A DNA stretch of 52,895 nucleotides from Oscillospiraceae bacterium (GTDB lineage Bacteria > Bacillota > Clostridia > Oscillospirales > Oscillospiraceae): the NCBI GenBank assembly GCA_017861365.1, contig JAGFXR010000011.1, positions 1-52,895 on the forward strand, written 5' to 3'. Below the pieces are notes generated by a model that did not search any database, was not told where the DNA came from, and saw only the letters and a list, made by a program, of their open reading frames with translations. Position 1 is the first letter of the stretch. Each line of letters starts with the position of its first letter. The translations under genes were made by a program, and so were the position numbers. Shown piece by piece: positions 40,411 to 49,143 of this stretch.

Positions 40411-42006
40411 TTGTCCAGCGAAAAAAGGAACAGCTTTTTCGGCGGCGCGGCGATTTTAGCCGTAGGCATTGTAATCGTAAAAATCATCGGTTTTCTCTAT
40501 AAGCTGCCTCTGGGTAACATTTTAAGCGACGCGGCTTTTGCCGATTTCAACACGGCATATGCCGTTTACAGCCTTCTGATTGTCGTCTCCACCGGAGGGT
40601 TGCCCGTGGCCCTGTCCAAAATGGTGGCGGAGACCAGCACGCTGGGACGCCAGAATCAGGCAAAAAAGATTTTTCGCGTTTCCATGGCGGCATTTTGCGT
40701 GATGGGTCTGCTGAGCTTTGCGGTGATGGCCTTTTTTCCCTCGCAACTAGCGGATCTGATGAATAACTCCGGCAGCTATTACAGCTTCTTGGCGCTGGCG
40801 CCAGCCGTTTTTTTCATCTGTCCTCTCTCCGCGTTCCGGGGATACTATCAGGGCTACTCTGAAATGACCCAAACCGCCGTTTCCCAGATCATTGAGGCGA
40901 TCTGCAAGCTGATCTTCGGTTTGGCGTTGGCCATTATTCTGATCCGGCAATATGGGGATGAATCTCTGGCTGCGGGCGGCGCCATTTTCGGTGTCTCTGT
41001 GGGCTGCGGGCTGGCCACGGTCTACATGGTAATCGCCTATGCCCTGCGCAAACGCTCCGCATCCGTTTCCCAAGACACCCCCGGCCCAAGCGGGCCAATC
41101 TTAAAAACCCTCGTGAAGCTGGCCATCCCTATCACTCTCGGCTCCTCGGTGATGGCCGTGGTCACCGTGATTGACACCAGCCTTGTATTCGGCCGTTTGC
41201 AATTCGCGGCGGGCTACACAGAGGACGCCGCCCGTACCGTGAAGGGCATCTTCGACAAGGCGATGACCATTTACAACCTTCCCGCCTCCTTTATGGTTCC
41301 GCTGACCGCCAGCGTCATCCCCGCGGTCTCCTCCGCCCACGCCAGGAAAAACCGGCTAGGCGCGGCTCGAATCAGCGAGACCGCCCTGCGCGCCACGGCA
41401 CTGCTGGCATTTCCCGCCGGCGTGGGGCTCTTTACTCTGGGAGAATCCATCATGTCGCTGCTCTACCCCGGAACCGACACCGTTCTGGGCGGCTGGCTGC
41501 TGTCGGTGCTGGGCGTCGCGTCCATTGCCGTTTGCCTCATGCTGATTACCAATGCGATTATGCAGGCTTACGGCTGCGTGAACCTTCCCATGGTTACCAC
41601 AGTCGTCGGCTGTGTTCTGAAAATTATAATGAGCTATATTCTTGTGGGCAATGGTGAAATCAACATTAAGGGTGCTCCCATCAGCACACTGATCTGCTTT
41701 GGCGCCATCGCGGTGATGAACCTCATTTTGATGAAAAAGGTCATTCCGGAAGCTCCCAGCTATCGCCGTGTGTTTGTGAAGCCTCTGATCGCCTCTCTTC
41801 TGATGGGAGCCGCGGTATGGGCGCTGGACGGCCTGTTTTCCGCCATGATCGGGCCGAAGCTGGGGGCGCTTGCCGCCATTGCCATTGCCGCCTGTATTTA
41901 TGTGATCCTTATCTTCCTGCTGGGTGCTATTTCGTATGAGGATCTGATGCTGATGCCGAAAGGGGCAAAAATTGCGAAACTATTGAGGGTAAATCCGCCA
42001 AAATAG
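40411..42006 (+). CDS. SpoVB/YabM-like polysaccharide flippase (MOP superfamily)
   Basis: 531 residues. TTG start at 40411 directly after mtaD; the start MSSEKRNSFFGGAAILAVGIVIVKIIGFLYKLPLGN is the family's. About 14 membrane helices, e.g. LIVVSTGGLPVALSKMVAE, FLALAPAVFFICPLSAFRGY and GSSVMAVVTVIDTSLVFG. MOP-family flippases of this branch (SpoVB, YabM/Amj-like) move lipid-linked cell-wall precursors. The next genes MazG, HU and RqcP match the Bacillus yabM-yabN-yabO row, which supports the YabM branch over others. Substrate not shown. Confidence 0.8.
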   Translation: MSSEKRNSFFGGAAILAVGIVIVKIIGFLYKLPLGNILSDAAFADFNTAYAVYSLLIVVSTGGLPVALSKMVAETSTLGRQNQAKKIFRVSMAAFCVMGLLSFAVMAFFPSQLADLMNNSGSYYSFLALAPAVFFICPLSAFRGYYQGYSEMTQTAVSQIIEAICKLIFGLALAIILIRQYGDESLAAGGAIFGVSVGCGLATVYMVIAYALRKRSASVSQDTPGPSGPILKTLVKLAIPITLGSSVMAVVTVIDTSLVFGRLQFAAGYTEDAARTVKGIFDKAMTIYNLPASFMVPLTASVIPAVSSAHARKNRLGAARISETALRATALLAFPAGVGLFTLGESIMSLLYPGTDTVLGGWLLSVLGVASIAVCLMLITNAIMQAYGCVNLPMVTTVVGCVLKIIMSYILVGNGEINIKGAPISTLICFGAIAVMNLILMKKVIPEAPSYRRVFVKPLIASLLMGAAVWALDGLFSAMIGPKLGALAAIAIAACIYVILIFLLGAISYEDLMLMPKGAKIAKLLRVNPPK

Positions 42007-42066
42007 AAAAAAGAGCCTCAACTATCTTAAAAATACCGAAAAATGACTTGCGAAGGGCAGAGAAAT

Positions 42067-42855
42067 ATGGTAGATTTTCAATATAAAAATTCGTACGATG
42101 TATTTGATTTGGTAAGACTTGTGACTCTTCTACGGGCGCCCGACGGCTGCCCCTGGGACGCAGAGCAGACTCATGAGAGCATTCGCCGCAATTTCCTGGA
42201 GGAGACGTACGAGGTAGCGGAGGCCATCGACGAGGGCAGCCCGGATCATCTGAAGGAAGAACTGGGCGATGTACTGCTCCAGGTGGTCTTTCACGCCGAT
42301 ATCGAGCACGAGGCAGGCCGCTTTGACCTGAACGATGTGGCGGACGGAGTGTGTAAAAAACTGATCTACCGTCATCCCCATGTGTTTGGTGACAGTAGCG
42401 TCAACGGCACGGGTCAGGTTCTGGAAAACTGGGAGACTTTGAAGCGGGCGGAGAAAGGCCAGGACTCCTATGCGGACAGTGTTGACGCCGTGGCTCGGTC
42501 TCTGCCCGCCTTATGGCGGGCAGAGAAAATACAGAAAAAGGCCCGGAAGGCGGGATTTGATTGGGACAGTGTCAGCGGTGCGCTGGACAAGCTGGAGGAG
42601 GAGACCGCCGAACTGCGTCAGGCCATTGCGGAACACAGCAATATGGAAGAGGAATTGGGCGACCTGCTTTTTGCAGCCGTCAATGTGGCCCGCTTTCTGG
42701 AGCTTGACCCGGAGCAAGCCCTCACCGGAGCAAGCGATAAATTTTCTGCCCGTTTTCGCCGGGTGGAAGAGCTGGCGACGGCTCAAGGCAGGGATATGAG
42801 AGATATGACTCTGAACGAACTGGACAAGCTTTGGAACGACGTCAAACGAGCTTGA
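42067..42855 (+). CDS. mazG: Nucleoside triphosphate pyrophosphohydrolase MazG
   Basis: 262 residues from ATG 42067; an ATG at 42043 is also in frame but has no ribosome-binding site. Two MazG domains: the first with CPWDAEQTHES and EETYEVAEAID...EELGDVLLQVVFHADI (metal Glu-Glu/Glu-Asp motifs), the second with KLEEETAELRQAI...EEELGDLLFAAVNVARFL. Cleaves (d)NTPs to monophosphates and pyrophosphate for nucleotide cleaning. YabN equivalent without its methyltransferase half. Confidence 0.85.
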   Translation: MVDFQYKNSYDVFDLVRLVTLLRAPDGCPWDAEQTHESIRRNFLEETYEVAEAIDEGSPDHLKEELGDVLLQVVFHADIEHEAGRFDLNDVADGVCKKLIYRHPHVFGDSSVNGTGQVLENWETLKRAEKGQDSYADSVDAVARSLPALWRAEKIQKKARKAGFDWDSVSGALDKLEEETAELRQAIAEHSNMEEELGDLLFAAVNVARFLELDPEQALTGASDKFSARFRRVEELATAQGRDMRDMTLNELDKLWNDVKRA

Positions 42856-42905
42856 TTCCGGATGCCTCTGCCACGGTGCAAACATATGCTTTCGCTGCTC
42901 CACGG

Positions 42906-42926
42906 ACACTCCCTTCACGGGAGTGT
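42906..42926. other. Hairpin in the mazG-hup interval
   Basis: ACACTCCC (42906-42913) pairs with GGGAGTGT (42919-42926), loop TTCAC, no T-run. The 190-bp interval also has a near-palindrome CTTAAAAGCG/CGCTTTAAG and a TAATAT just before the HU leader, which could be an extra promoter. Confidence 0.35.
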
Positions 42927-43046
42927 GTATGGAAATCAGCGGTTTTCACATGTGTTTCCGGGTTTAAAACGGCTTAAAAGCGGATACGCTTTAAGTAATA
43001 TATTCGGCGGCGTTTGCGCCGTATTAACAACAGGAGGAAATTACCA

Positions 43047-43322
43047 ATGAATAAAGCAGAAATGATTAATGCCACCGCTGAAAAAGCAGGTCTTTCGAAG
43101 AAGGATACCGAAGCTGCCATCAATGCCGCTCTTGATGTAATTGCCGACGCTTTGGCAAAAGATGACAAGGTTCAGCTGGTGGGGTTTGGCGCTTTTGAGG
43201 TAAAAGAGCGCGCTGCTCGCATTGGCCGTAATCCCCGCACGAAAGAATCCATTGAGATTCCCGCTTCCCGCATTCCTCAGTTCAAGCCCGGAAAAGCGCT
43301 GAGGGACACGATTTCCAAGTAA
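43047..43322 (+). CDS. hup: Histone-like DNA-binding protein HU
   Basis: 91 residues. ATG 43047 after AGGAGG; the frame is open further up. Start MNKAEMINATAEKAGLSKKD, arm VGFGAFEVKERAARIGRNPR with the intercalating Pro region (RNPRTKESIEI) and the last helix (PGKALRDTISK). Dimer that bends DNA non-specifically and compacts the nucleoid. The S4 gene follows at once. Confidence 0.9.
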   Translation: MNKAEMINATAEKAGLSKKDTEAAINAALDVIADALAKDDKVQLVGFGAFEVKERAARIGRNPRTKESIEIPASRIPQFKPGKALRDTISK

Positions 43323-43323
43323 G

Positions 43324-43566
43324 ATGCGTCTGGACAAATGGCTGAAGGTCTCTCGTCTCATCAAGCGGCGCACCGTTGCCAACGATGCCTGCGACAACCA
43401 GCGTGTATCCGCCAATGGGCGGCAGGTGAAGGCCTCTTATGAGGTGAAACCAGGGGATGTGCTTGAGCTGCGGTTTGGCGAACGCATGGTTCGGGTAGAG
43501 GTTCTCTCGATCAATCCAAACGCCAATAAAGCCGACGCCCCCGCCATGTATCGAGAATTGATATAG
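43324..43566 (+). CDS. rqcP: S4-domain RNA-binding protein RqcP/YabO
   Basis: 80 residues, ATG 43324, 1 bp after the HU stop. S4 fold: MRLDKWLKVSRLIKRRTVANDACDNQRV, NGRQVKASYEVKPGDVLEL. RqcP binds stalled 50S-peptidyl-tRNA and helps RqcH add C-terminal Ala tails in ribosome rescue. In Bacillus the row goes on to yabP, yabQ and divIC; here it ends with two terminators. Confidence 0.85.
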   Translation: MRLDKWLKVSRLIKRRTVANDACDNQRVSANGRQVKASYEVKPGDVLELRFGERMVRVEVLSINPNANKADAPAMYRELI

Positions 43567-43583
43567 CGCTCTTTAAAGCGGAC

Positions 43584-43638
43584 AAACAACCGCAGCATGA
43601 TGCTCAGGCCGTGCGGAGGCATCATGCTGCGGTTGTTT
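43584..43638 (+). terminator. Terminator after rqcP
   Basis: AAACAACCGCAGCATGATGC (43584-43603) and its perfect complement (43619-43638) form a 20-bp stem with a 15-nt loop, starting 17 bp after the stop. Confidence 0.85.
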
Positions 43639-43689
43639 AAGACACATAATATAAAATTGTAACAATCAACATCAACCGGAACTTTCCGG

Positions 43690-43735
43690 AAACAGAATTG
43701 ACGCGGCTGCATAAGCAGCCGCGTCAATTCTGTTT
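43690..43735. terminator. Second, bidirectional terminator facing the DtxR-type gene
   Basis: A perfect 21-bp stem (43690-43710 with 43715-43735, ends AAACAG/CTGTTT) around ATAA; T-runs in both directions. Ends the DtxR-family gene on the minus strand and backs up the rqcP terminator. Confidence 0.85.
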
Positions 43736-43751
43736 TACCGATTCACACATT

Positions 43752-44168
43752 TTAAGAGAGCTGTGGCTGATTGCCCGGCTCCAACAGCTCCATATATGTT
43801 TCATTGCCCACCGTCAGCGCCCGGCAAAGCTCATCCAGCTTAGCGGGGCCAACCTCGCCCAGCAGAGCGAACGCGCCCTCGCAGACCGCAGCTTCCCCGA
43901 GAGGCAGGTTCCGCTGCAGGAATCTTGTTATCAGGCAGTAGCCCCAATAATATTGCTTCATAAAAGCCTCGCCTGACTGCGTAATCTTTACCACGGAATA
44001 CGGCTGTTTGGTAATCAGGCCCTCCTGCTCCAGCTGGAGCAGCATTCTGTGTACACTGGGTCTACTCACCTCCAACTGCTGCGCGACATCCATGGACCGG
44101 ACCAGACCATTCTGATTCAGCGCGTAGATGGTGACCAGATACTTGATTTGAGTTGGTGTAAATTCCAT
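43752..44168 (-). CDS. DtxR/MntR-family metal-responsive regulator
   Basis: 138 residues. Winged helix-turn-helix (SMDVAQQLEVSRPSVHRMLLQLEQEGLI, residues ~24-51), then a helical dimer domain (LITRFLQRNLPLGEAAVCEGAFALLGEVG) that holds metal-site residues such as Cys and Glu. No SH3-like third domain, so it is of MntR length. Downstream of feoB on the same strand; together with the palindromes before feoA, feoB and the flavodoxin gene it is the obvious candidate for their iron-dependent repressor. Confidence 0.8.
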   Translation of the reverse strand: MEFTPTQIKYLVTIYALNQNGLVRSMDVAQQLEVSRPSVHRMLLQLEQEGLITKQPYSVVKITQSGEAFMKQYYWGYCLITRFLQRNLPLGEAAVCEGAFALLGEVGPAKLDELCRALTVGNETYMELLEPGNQPQLS

Positions 44169-44250
44169 ACATCCCTCTAAAAAAACAGGGACGCCGCCAT
44201 ACGGGGCGTCCCAAAACTGTATCTCAGCCGTTTTGTAGGTATATTAATTC

Positions 44251-44400
44251 TTATTTATGACAAATATCATCGCTGGGACAGCAGTCGCAGCCGCCACAGC
44301 CGCAAGCAGATTTCCCCTTCTTCTTGTTGCGAACCATACTGACGATGATGCCCGATACCATCACCAGCAAAAGGCCGCTGATAATAATAGTTGCTGCCAT
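44251..44400 (-). CDS. FeoB-associated Cys-rich membrane protein (49 residues)
   Basis: One membrane helix (TIIISGLLLVMVSGIIVS), a basic stretch NKKKGK and a Cys-rich end (CGCGGCDCCPSDDICHK, seven Cys in all). ATG 44400 lies 12 bp after the feoB stop. This layout matches the FeoB-associated Cys-rich family of anaerobes, thought to hand over or hold Fe(II) at the transporter. Too short for usual gene callers but clear by position and motif. Confidence 0.85.
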   Translation of the reverse strand: MAATIIISGLLLVMVSGIIVSMVRNKKKGKSACGCGGCDCCPSDDICHK

Positions 44401-44412
44401 ATGAACACCTCC

Positions 44413-46566
44413 TCAGGTTGCAATCTTTACGGACGGGCGAACCAGCTGACTCTGCTGCTTGCTCGGCCGCACCAGCAGGAATACAAACACACCTAAGATC
44501 ACAAGCGCGGCCGCTGTTCCGCCAGTGAAGCCGCCGCCTGTCAAAAGCGAACCAATCTGGAAAACACACAGAGCCACCAGATAAGCAAAGCCGGTCTGAT
44601 ATATCAGTGCGGCCGCTGTCCATTTGCCGCTGTTCATCTCACGCTTAATGGCTCCCATAGCTGCGAAGCAGGGCGCACAGAGCAGATTGAATACCAGGAA
44701 GGAATATCCGGCAAGAGCGGTAAATTCACTTGCAACCGTGGCCCACATCATGGTACTGTCGTCACCCACCTCGCCAAAGCCGTAGAGGATACCCATAGTA
44801 CCCACCAGGTTTTCCTTGGCTACAAGGCCGGTAATCGCGGCCACAGCGGACTGCCAGTTGCCCCAGCCAAGTGGTGTGAAGATCCACGCGATGGCTCCGC
44901 CTATGCCAGCCAAGAGGCTGTCGTCCATATCTTCCACCATACCGAAAGAGCCGTCCACGATACCAAAGCCACTGACAAACCAGATAAAGATCGCCGACAG
45001 CAGAATCACGGTGCCCGCCTTTTTGACAAAGCTTGAGCTGCGCTCCCACATGCTCTGCAGCAGGGTACCCACAGTGGGCATACGGTAGGCCGGCAGCTCC
45101 ATGACGAAGGGAGCCGGATTGCCCGTAAAGGGACCAGTTTTCTTCAGCATGATGCCGGAGGTAATAATTGCGACAATTCCCACAAAATATGCACTCGGAG
45201 CCACCCACCAGGCGCCGCCGAACAGTGCTCCGGCGATGAGTGCGATGATCGGCAGCTTCGCGCCGCAGGGAATGAATGTAGTGGTCATAATGGTCATTCT
45301 GCGGTCACGGTCGCTTTCAATGGTACGGGAAGCCATAATCCCAGGAACACCGCAGCCGGATCCGATGAGCATCGGAATAAAGCTTTTGCCGGACAGTCCG
45401 AATTTGCGGAACACACGATCCATGATAAACGCTACCCGGGCCATGTAGCCGCAGCCCTCCAGGAAAGCAAGGAACAGGAACAGCACCAGCATCTGAGGCA
45501 CAAAGCCCAGAACCGCGCCGACGCCTCCGATAATGCCGTCCAAAATCAGACTCTGCAGCCAGTCGGCACAAGCAACTGAAACAAGGAAGTTTTCCACGGC
45601 GGGCGGAATGATCTCTCCAAACAGCACATCATTGGTCCAATCGGTGAGGTAACTGCCCACCGTGGTGACTGAGACATAGTAAACAAAGAACATTACCACC
45701 GCGAAAATCGGCAGTGCCAGAAAACGGTTGGTAACAATCCGGTCAATTTTATCAGAAGCGGAGAGCGCATGCTTATTTTTCTTGTTGTAGCAGTCGTTGA
45801 TAATCGTCCCTATGTAAGCGTAACGCTCACCGGTGATGATGCTCTCCGCATCGTCATCCAGCTCCGCCTCACAGGTGGCGATGTCGCCCTCAATGTGCTG
45901 AAGCGTGCTTTCACTCAGCTTTAGCAGCTCAATAATTTTTCGATCACGCTCAAACAGCTTGATGGCATACCAGCGCTGCTGATTCTCAGACAGATGATGC
46001 AGCACTGCCTCCTCGATGTGAGCAATGGCATGCTCCACAGTGCCGTTGAAGCGATGCCGCGGCCTCATCTCTCCACGTTCCTGCGCCAATTTAAGCGCCT
46101 GCTCGGCGGCCTCAGAAATGCCGTCTCCCTTCAGCGCCGATATTTCCACCACCGGACATCCCAGCTCCTGGGACAGACGTTTGATGTTCACCTGATCTCC
46201 GTTTTTTCTGACCATGTCCATCATGTTAACGGCAACCAACATGGGAATTCCCAGCTCTGCAAGCTGGGTGGTGAGATACAGGTTGCGCTCCAGATTGGTG
46301 CCGTCAATGATATTGAGAATGGCATCCGGCTGCTCGGTCACCAGATAGTTACGAGCGACCACTTCTTCCAGCGTGTAGGGGGAGAGGGAGTAAATTCCGG
46401 GCAGGTCAACGATCATGACATCTTTGTGACCTTTTAGTCTGCCTTCTTTCTTTTCCACGGTAACGCCCGGCCAGTTTCCCACATATTGATTGGAGCCGGT
46501 GAGCGCATTAAAAAGCGTCGTTTTACCGGCATTTGGATTCCCGGCAAGGGCAATTTTAATTGACAA
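44413..46566 (-). CDS. feoB: Ferrous iron transporter FeoB
   Basis: 717 residues from TTG 46566; GGAGG lies nine bases before. N-terminal GTPase: G1 GNPNAGKTTLFNALTG, G3 DLPGIYSLSPY, G4 VNMMDM. A helical GDI part (~170-260) follows, then the gate domains with LEGCGYMARVAFIMDRVF and MLIGSGCGVPGIMASRT, about 10 membrane helices. Imports Fe2+. Order on the minus strand: feoA, feoA, feoB, Cys-rich partner, DtxR-type regulator. One GTTAG-type palindrome lies 20 bp before its start, giving it a separate switch from the feoA pair. Confidence 0.9.
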   Translation of the reverse strand: MSIKIALAGNPNAGKTTLFNALTGSNQYVGNWPGVTVEKKEGRLKGHKDVMIVDLPGIYSLSPYTLEEVVARNYLVTEQPDAILNIIDGTNLERNLYLTTQLAELGIPMLVAVNMMDMVRKNGDQVNIKRLSQELGCPVVEISALKGDGISEAAEQALKLAQERGEMRPRHRFNGTVEHAIAHIEEAVLHHLSENQQRWYAIKLFERDRKIIELLKLSESTLQHIEGDIATCEAELDDDAESIITGERYAYIGTIINDCYNKKNKHALSASDKIDRIVTNRFLALPIFAVVMFFVYYVSVTTVGSYLTDWTNDVLFGEIIPPAVENFLVSVACADWLQSLILDGIIGGVGAVLGFVPQMLVLFLFLAFLEGCGYMARVAFIMDRVFRKFGLSGKSFIPMLIGSGCGVPGIMASRTIESDRDRRMTIMTTTFIPCGAKLPIIALIAGALFGGAWWVAPSAYFVGIVAIITSGIMLKKTGPFTGNPAPFVMELPAYRMPTVGTLLQSMWERSSSFVKKAGTVILLSAIFIWFVSGFGIVDGSFGMVEDMDDSLLAGIGGAIAWIFTPLGWGNWQSAVAAITGLVAKENLVGTMGILYGFGEVGDDSTMMWATVASEFTALAGYSFLVFNLLCAPCFAAMGAIKREMNSGKWTAAALIYQTGFAYLVALCVFQIGSLLTGGGFTGGTAAALVILGVFVFLLVRPSKQQSQLVRPSVKIAT

Positions 46567-46583
46567 GCTTCATTCCTCCTCAT

Positions 46584-46601
46584 GATTAGTTTCAACTAAC
46601 C
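46584..46601. promoter_or_regulatory. Iron-box-like palindrome before feoB
   Basis: ATTAG-TTTCAA-CTAAC (46585-46600), one base off the GTTAG-N6-CTAAC rule, within the 166-bp feoA-feoB gap. The inner part TTAGTT/AACTAA is perfect. It overlaps the place of the feoB leader. Confidence 0.6.
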
Positions 46602-46732
46602 ATACATTCCATACATTACCGCCGTTACCCGAATGACCTAACACCCGTGTGCCGGAAAATTCTTTCTCCAAGCCCACGGGCACTTCTGATTGAATCATAC
46701 GCGCAACGGTCTTTCCTTGATGATACCGGGCC

Positions 46733-46954
46733 TTAGTTCACCTCGATCATTTCGGCGTCCGCACGGCGCAGACTAAGCTCGTAGCCACGAACAGTAATCT
46801 CGATGGGATCCCCCAGCGGAGCAACCTTCCGGACAAACAAGTTGACCCCTTTGATTACGCCCATATCCATGATGCGCTGCTTCGTCGCACCTTCTCCGTG
46901 CAGCTTCACCACCGTGACAGTTTCTCCTATTTTGGCCTGTTTCAACGTTTTCAC
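46733..46954 (-). CDS. feoA: FeoA family protein, first copy
   Basis: 73 residues, GTG start at 46954 with AGGAGG before. SH3-like fold: GETVTVVKLHGEGATKQRIMDMGVIKGV then VAPLGDPIEITVRGYELSLRR. Small cytosolic partner that binds FeoB and supports iron import. 166 bp before feoB. Confidence 0.85.
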   Translation of the reverse strand: MKTLKQAKIGETVTVVKLHGEGATKQRIMDMGVIKGVNLFVRKVAPLGDPIEITVRGYELSLRRADAEMIEVN

Positions 46955-46966
46955 TCTTTCTCCTCC

Positions 46967-47176
46967 TCACACCATAATTTTATTTGCCATTTCGCAGCTG
47001 ATCGCGACCCTGGAATCCTTTACATTGACAATAATATTTCCCGAGAACGCGGAAACGACCATCACCGCGCTCCCCACCACAAATCCAAGGTTCTCAAGGA
47101 ACTGACGCGTCTCTGCGTTTCCTCCAACCTTTTTGACGGAGTTTTCCTCACCGGCTTTGGCCATCGATAAAGGCAT
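46967..47176 (-). CDS. FeoA family protein, second copy
   Basis: 69 residues from ATG 47176 (MPLSMAKAGEEN); GAGGTG is six bases before it, better than ATG 47179 or GTG 47185. Core ETRQFLENLGFVVGSAVMVVS and GNIIVNVKDSRVAIS. A different FeoA branch from the first copy, and first in the operon behind two palindromes. Twin FeoA is common in clostridia. Confidence 0.8.
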   Translation of the reverse strand: MPLSMAKAGEENSVKKVGGNAETRQFLENLGFVVGSAVMVVSAFSGNIIVNVKDSRVAISCEMANKIMV

Positions 47177-47214
47177 CATACCCACCTCACCACATTTGTC
47201 CCGTATTCTTTATG

Positions 47215-47260
47215 GTTAGTTCACACTAACCTTCCTTTTTATATGTTAGCACATTCTAAC
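47215..47260. promoter_or_regulatory. Two iron-box-like palindromes before feoA
   Basis: GTTAGTTCACACTAAC (47215-47230) and GTTAGCACATTCTAAC (47245-47260) both read GTTAG-N6-CTAAC, 30 bp apart, i.e. three helix turns. They lie 40-85 bp before the feoA start, where a repressor would block the promoter. Confidence 0.7.
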
Positions 47261-47462
47261 TTCCGTGTCAATTCTTTTTTCCCGAAAAAGCATGCAATGA
47301 TTTGTTCGGTACGTCGTCGTATTCTGGCATAATGCCGATTTTATTTCAACCGTGCCGCAAAGGCTGAACCTCTGCGTCTTGCCTGTCTAAATTCCACGCA
47401 TTCATACCCGCGCGGCAAGGTTTTGCGGAGATCAGTACCGTGTACAAAAAATCGAATTATTA

Positions 47463-47490
47463 TTGACATATGCCGCAAACAGTGTATACT
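47463..47490 (+). promoter_or_regulatory. SigA-type promoter of the Mrp gene
   Basis: TTGACA (47463-47468), 16-bp spacer, TATACT (47485-47490), 112 bp before the Mrp start. A short inverted repeat ATATGCC/GGCATAT flanks the -10. The rest of the interval 47261-47601 holds no gene that I can support. Confidence 0.65.
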
Positions 47491-47601
47491 AAGCACGTTA
47501 TGGCATATACCATTATCAGAACAACACACCGAGCCGCCGCGGCTTTTCTGGCGGTCAGCATCGCTGTGTAGCATGATATTATAATGTGGAGATGAATCAA
47601 A

Positions 47602-48432
47602 ATGGACAACGACTGCACCCAAGATTGCTCCTCCTGCGGGAGCAGCTGTGATCAGAAAACACAGGCTCAGGCCAATTTAAGAGCGCCCTCCCATGAGCTT
47701 TCCCATGTCAAAAAAGTGATCGGTATCGTCAGCGGTAAGGGCGGCGTGGGCAAGAGCCTTGTCACCTCCCTGCTGGCCGTACACCTGAACCGCAGGGGCT
47801 TTCACTCCGCGATTCTCGACGCGGACATTACCGGCCCTTCCATCCCCAAAGCATTCGGGCTGCGTGAGAAGGCCGAGGGCAATGAGCTTGGAATCTTCCC
47901 TGTGAAAAGCGAAACAGGGATTTCGATCATGTCGGTGAACCTCATCCTTGAACATGAGACCGATCCGGTGATTTGGCGCGGTCCAATCATAGCGGGCACC
48001 GTGAAGCAGTTTTGGACGGAGGTTATTTGGGGCGACGTTGACTATCTGTTTGTGGATATGCCTCCCGGAACCGGCGATGTGCCGCTGACCGTGTTCCAAA
48101 CTCTGCCCGTTGATGGCATCATCGTGGTAACCTCTCCCCAGGAGCTGGTGAGCATGATTGTGGAGAAGGCGGTCAGGATGGCGGAAATGATGAATATTCC
48201 CGTTTTGGCCCTGGTCGAAAATATGAGTTACTACCGCTGTCCCGACTGCGGCAAGGAGCATCATGTTTTTGGCGAGAGCCACATCGATGAAATCGCGGTA
48301 AAGCACGGCATCCAAACCGTGTCCAAACTTCCCTTGGATCCCACACTGGCCGGAGCGGTGGACGGCGGTGCCGTCGAGTCCATTTCGCAGCCCCTTCTCG
48401 ACGATATTGTCTCGCTATTGCTCTCCTTGTAG
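47602..48432 (+). CDS. Mrp/NBP35-family Fe-S cluster carrier ATPase
   Basis: 276 residues, ATG 47602 after GGAGATGA. N-terminal Cys cluster (CTQDCSSCGSSC) as in Nbp35-type members, deviant Walker A GKGGVGKS (~residues 45-52), MPPGTGDVPL switch and CPDC near residue 213, the dimer-bridging cluster site. Binds and hands on a 4Fe-4S cluster with ATP. Lies between feoA and the flavodoxin gene on the opposite strand; it starts from its own promoter and has no palindrome of the GTTAG type next to the -35. Confidence 0.85.
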   Translation: MDNDCTQDCSSCGSSCDQKTQAQANLRAPSHELSHVKKVIGIVSGKGGVGKSLVTSLLAVHLNRRGFHSAILDADITGPSIPKAFGLREKAEGNELGIFPVKSETGISIMSVNLILEHETDPVIWRGPIIAGTVKQFWTEVIWGDVDYLFVDMPPGTGDVPLTVFQTLPVDGIIVVTSPQELVSMIVEKAVRMAEMMNIPVLALVENMSYYRCPDCGKEHHVFGESHIDEIAVKHGIQTVSKLPLDPTLAGAVDGGAVESISQPLLDDIVSLLLSL

Positions 48433-48456
48433 TGCGCGCAACTGAATTCACACAGT

Positions 48457-48492
48457 AGGGGCTACAGCAAAACAAACGTTGCTGCAGCCCCT
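48457..48492. terminator. Terminator after Mrp gene
   Basis: AGGGGCTACAGCAA (48457-48470) and TTGCTGCAGCCCCT (48479-48492) pair with one mismatch; TTTC follows. About 25 bp after the stop. The rest up to 48645 is empty to my eye. Confidence 0.75.
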
Positions 48493-48645
48493 TTCAAGTT
48501 GTATCCGGTTCAGCCCTTCCGCAAGCTTACCATGAGATATGGGAAGCAGAATTAAGCCCAAGCCCTGTTGTCCATCATGCCGGGTACCATTAGAACCAGC
48601 AGATGCCGTATTCCATCAACTGTTTGCTATGTATTATGTTGTATA

Positions 48646-49071
48646 TCATTCCGCCAGAGCTTTGCCCATGTCGAGCAGCGCAGTCTGGGCTGAACGATCA
48701 GGCTGCTCCTGACAGATGACGCTTTCACGCACCAGGTGCGCGCCCTTCTCAACACAATATTCCTCCCAATTGCGCATCCACTCACCGTCGCCCCAGCCAT
48801 AGGAGCCAAACAGCGCCAAAGGCTTTCCTGGCAGCTTGGGAATGCAGCGCTGAAACATCGGTTCAAATTCCGACTCCTCCAGCACCTCTGCGCCCATAGA
48901 GGGACATCCGAATGCGACTGAGTCAAACTCGTCCATTTTTTCGGGTGAAAATTGCATTGCCGTAAAGATACTAACCTCTCCTCCTGCGGAAAGAACGCCC
49001 TCTTTGACAAACCCCGCCATTTCCTCAGTATTTCCAGTGCCGCTCCAAAATACTACCGCTGTCTTTTTCAT
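48646..49071 (-). CDS. Flavodoxin
   Basis: 141 residues from ATG 49071 (MKKTAVVFWSGTGNTEEMA). The phosphate loop SGTGNTE binds FMN, then the GCPSMGAEVLEE and LFGSYGWGDGEWM loops stack on the ring. Short-chain type. Small electron carrier that replaces ferredoxin when iron is scarce. Two GTTAG-N6-CTAAC palindromes in front of it suggest iron control together with feo. AAAGG lies rather far (14 nt) from the ATG, but the family start fits. Confidence 0.85.
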   Translation of the reverse strand: MKKTAVVFWSGTGNTEEMAGFVKEGVLSAGGEVSIFTAMQFSPEKMDEFDSVAFGCPSMGAEVLEESEFEPMFQRCIPKLPGKPLALFGSYGWGDGEWMRNWEEYCVEKGAHLVRESVICQEQPDRSAQTALLDMGKALAE

Positions 49072-49143
49072 ATCGTATGATCTCGCCTTTCTAAAACAAT
49101 TTGCCGGATCTGACAAACTTAAGTGCGCAGATCCGCTCTATTA

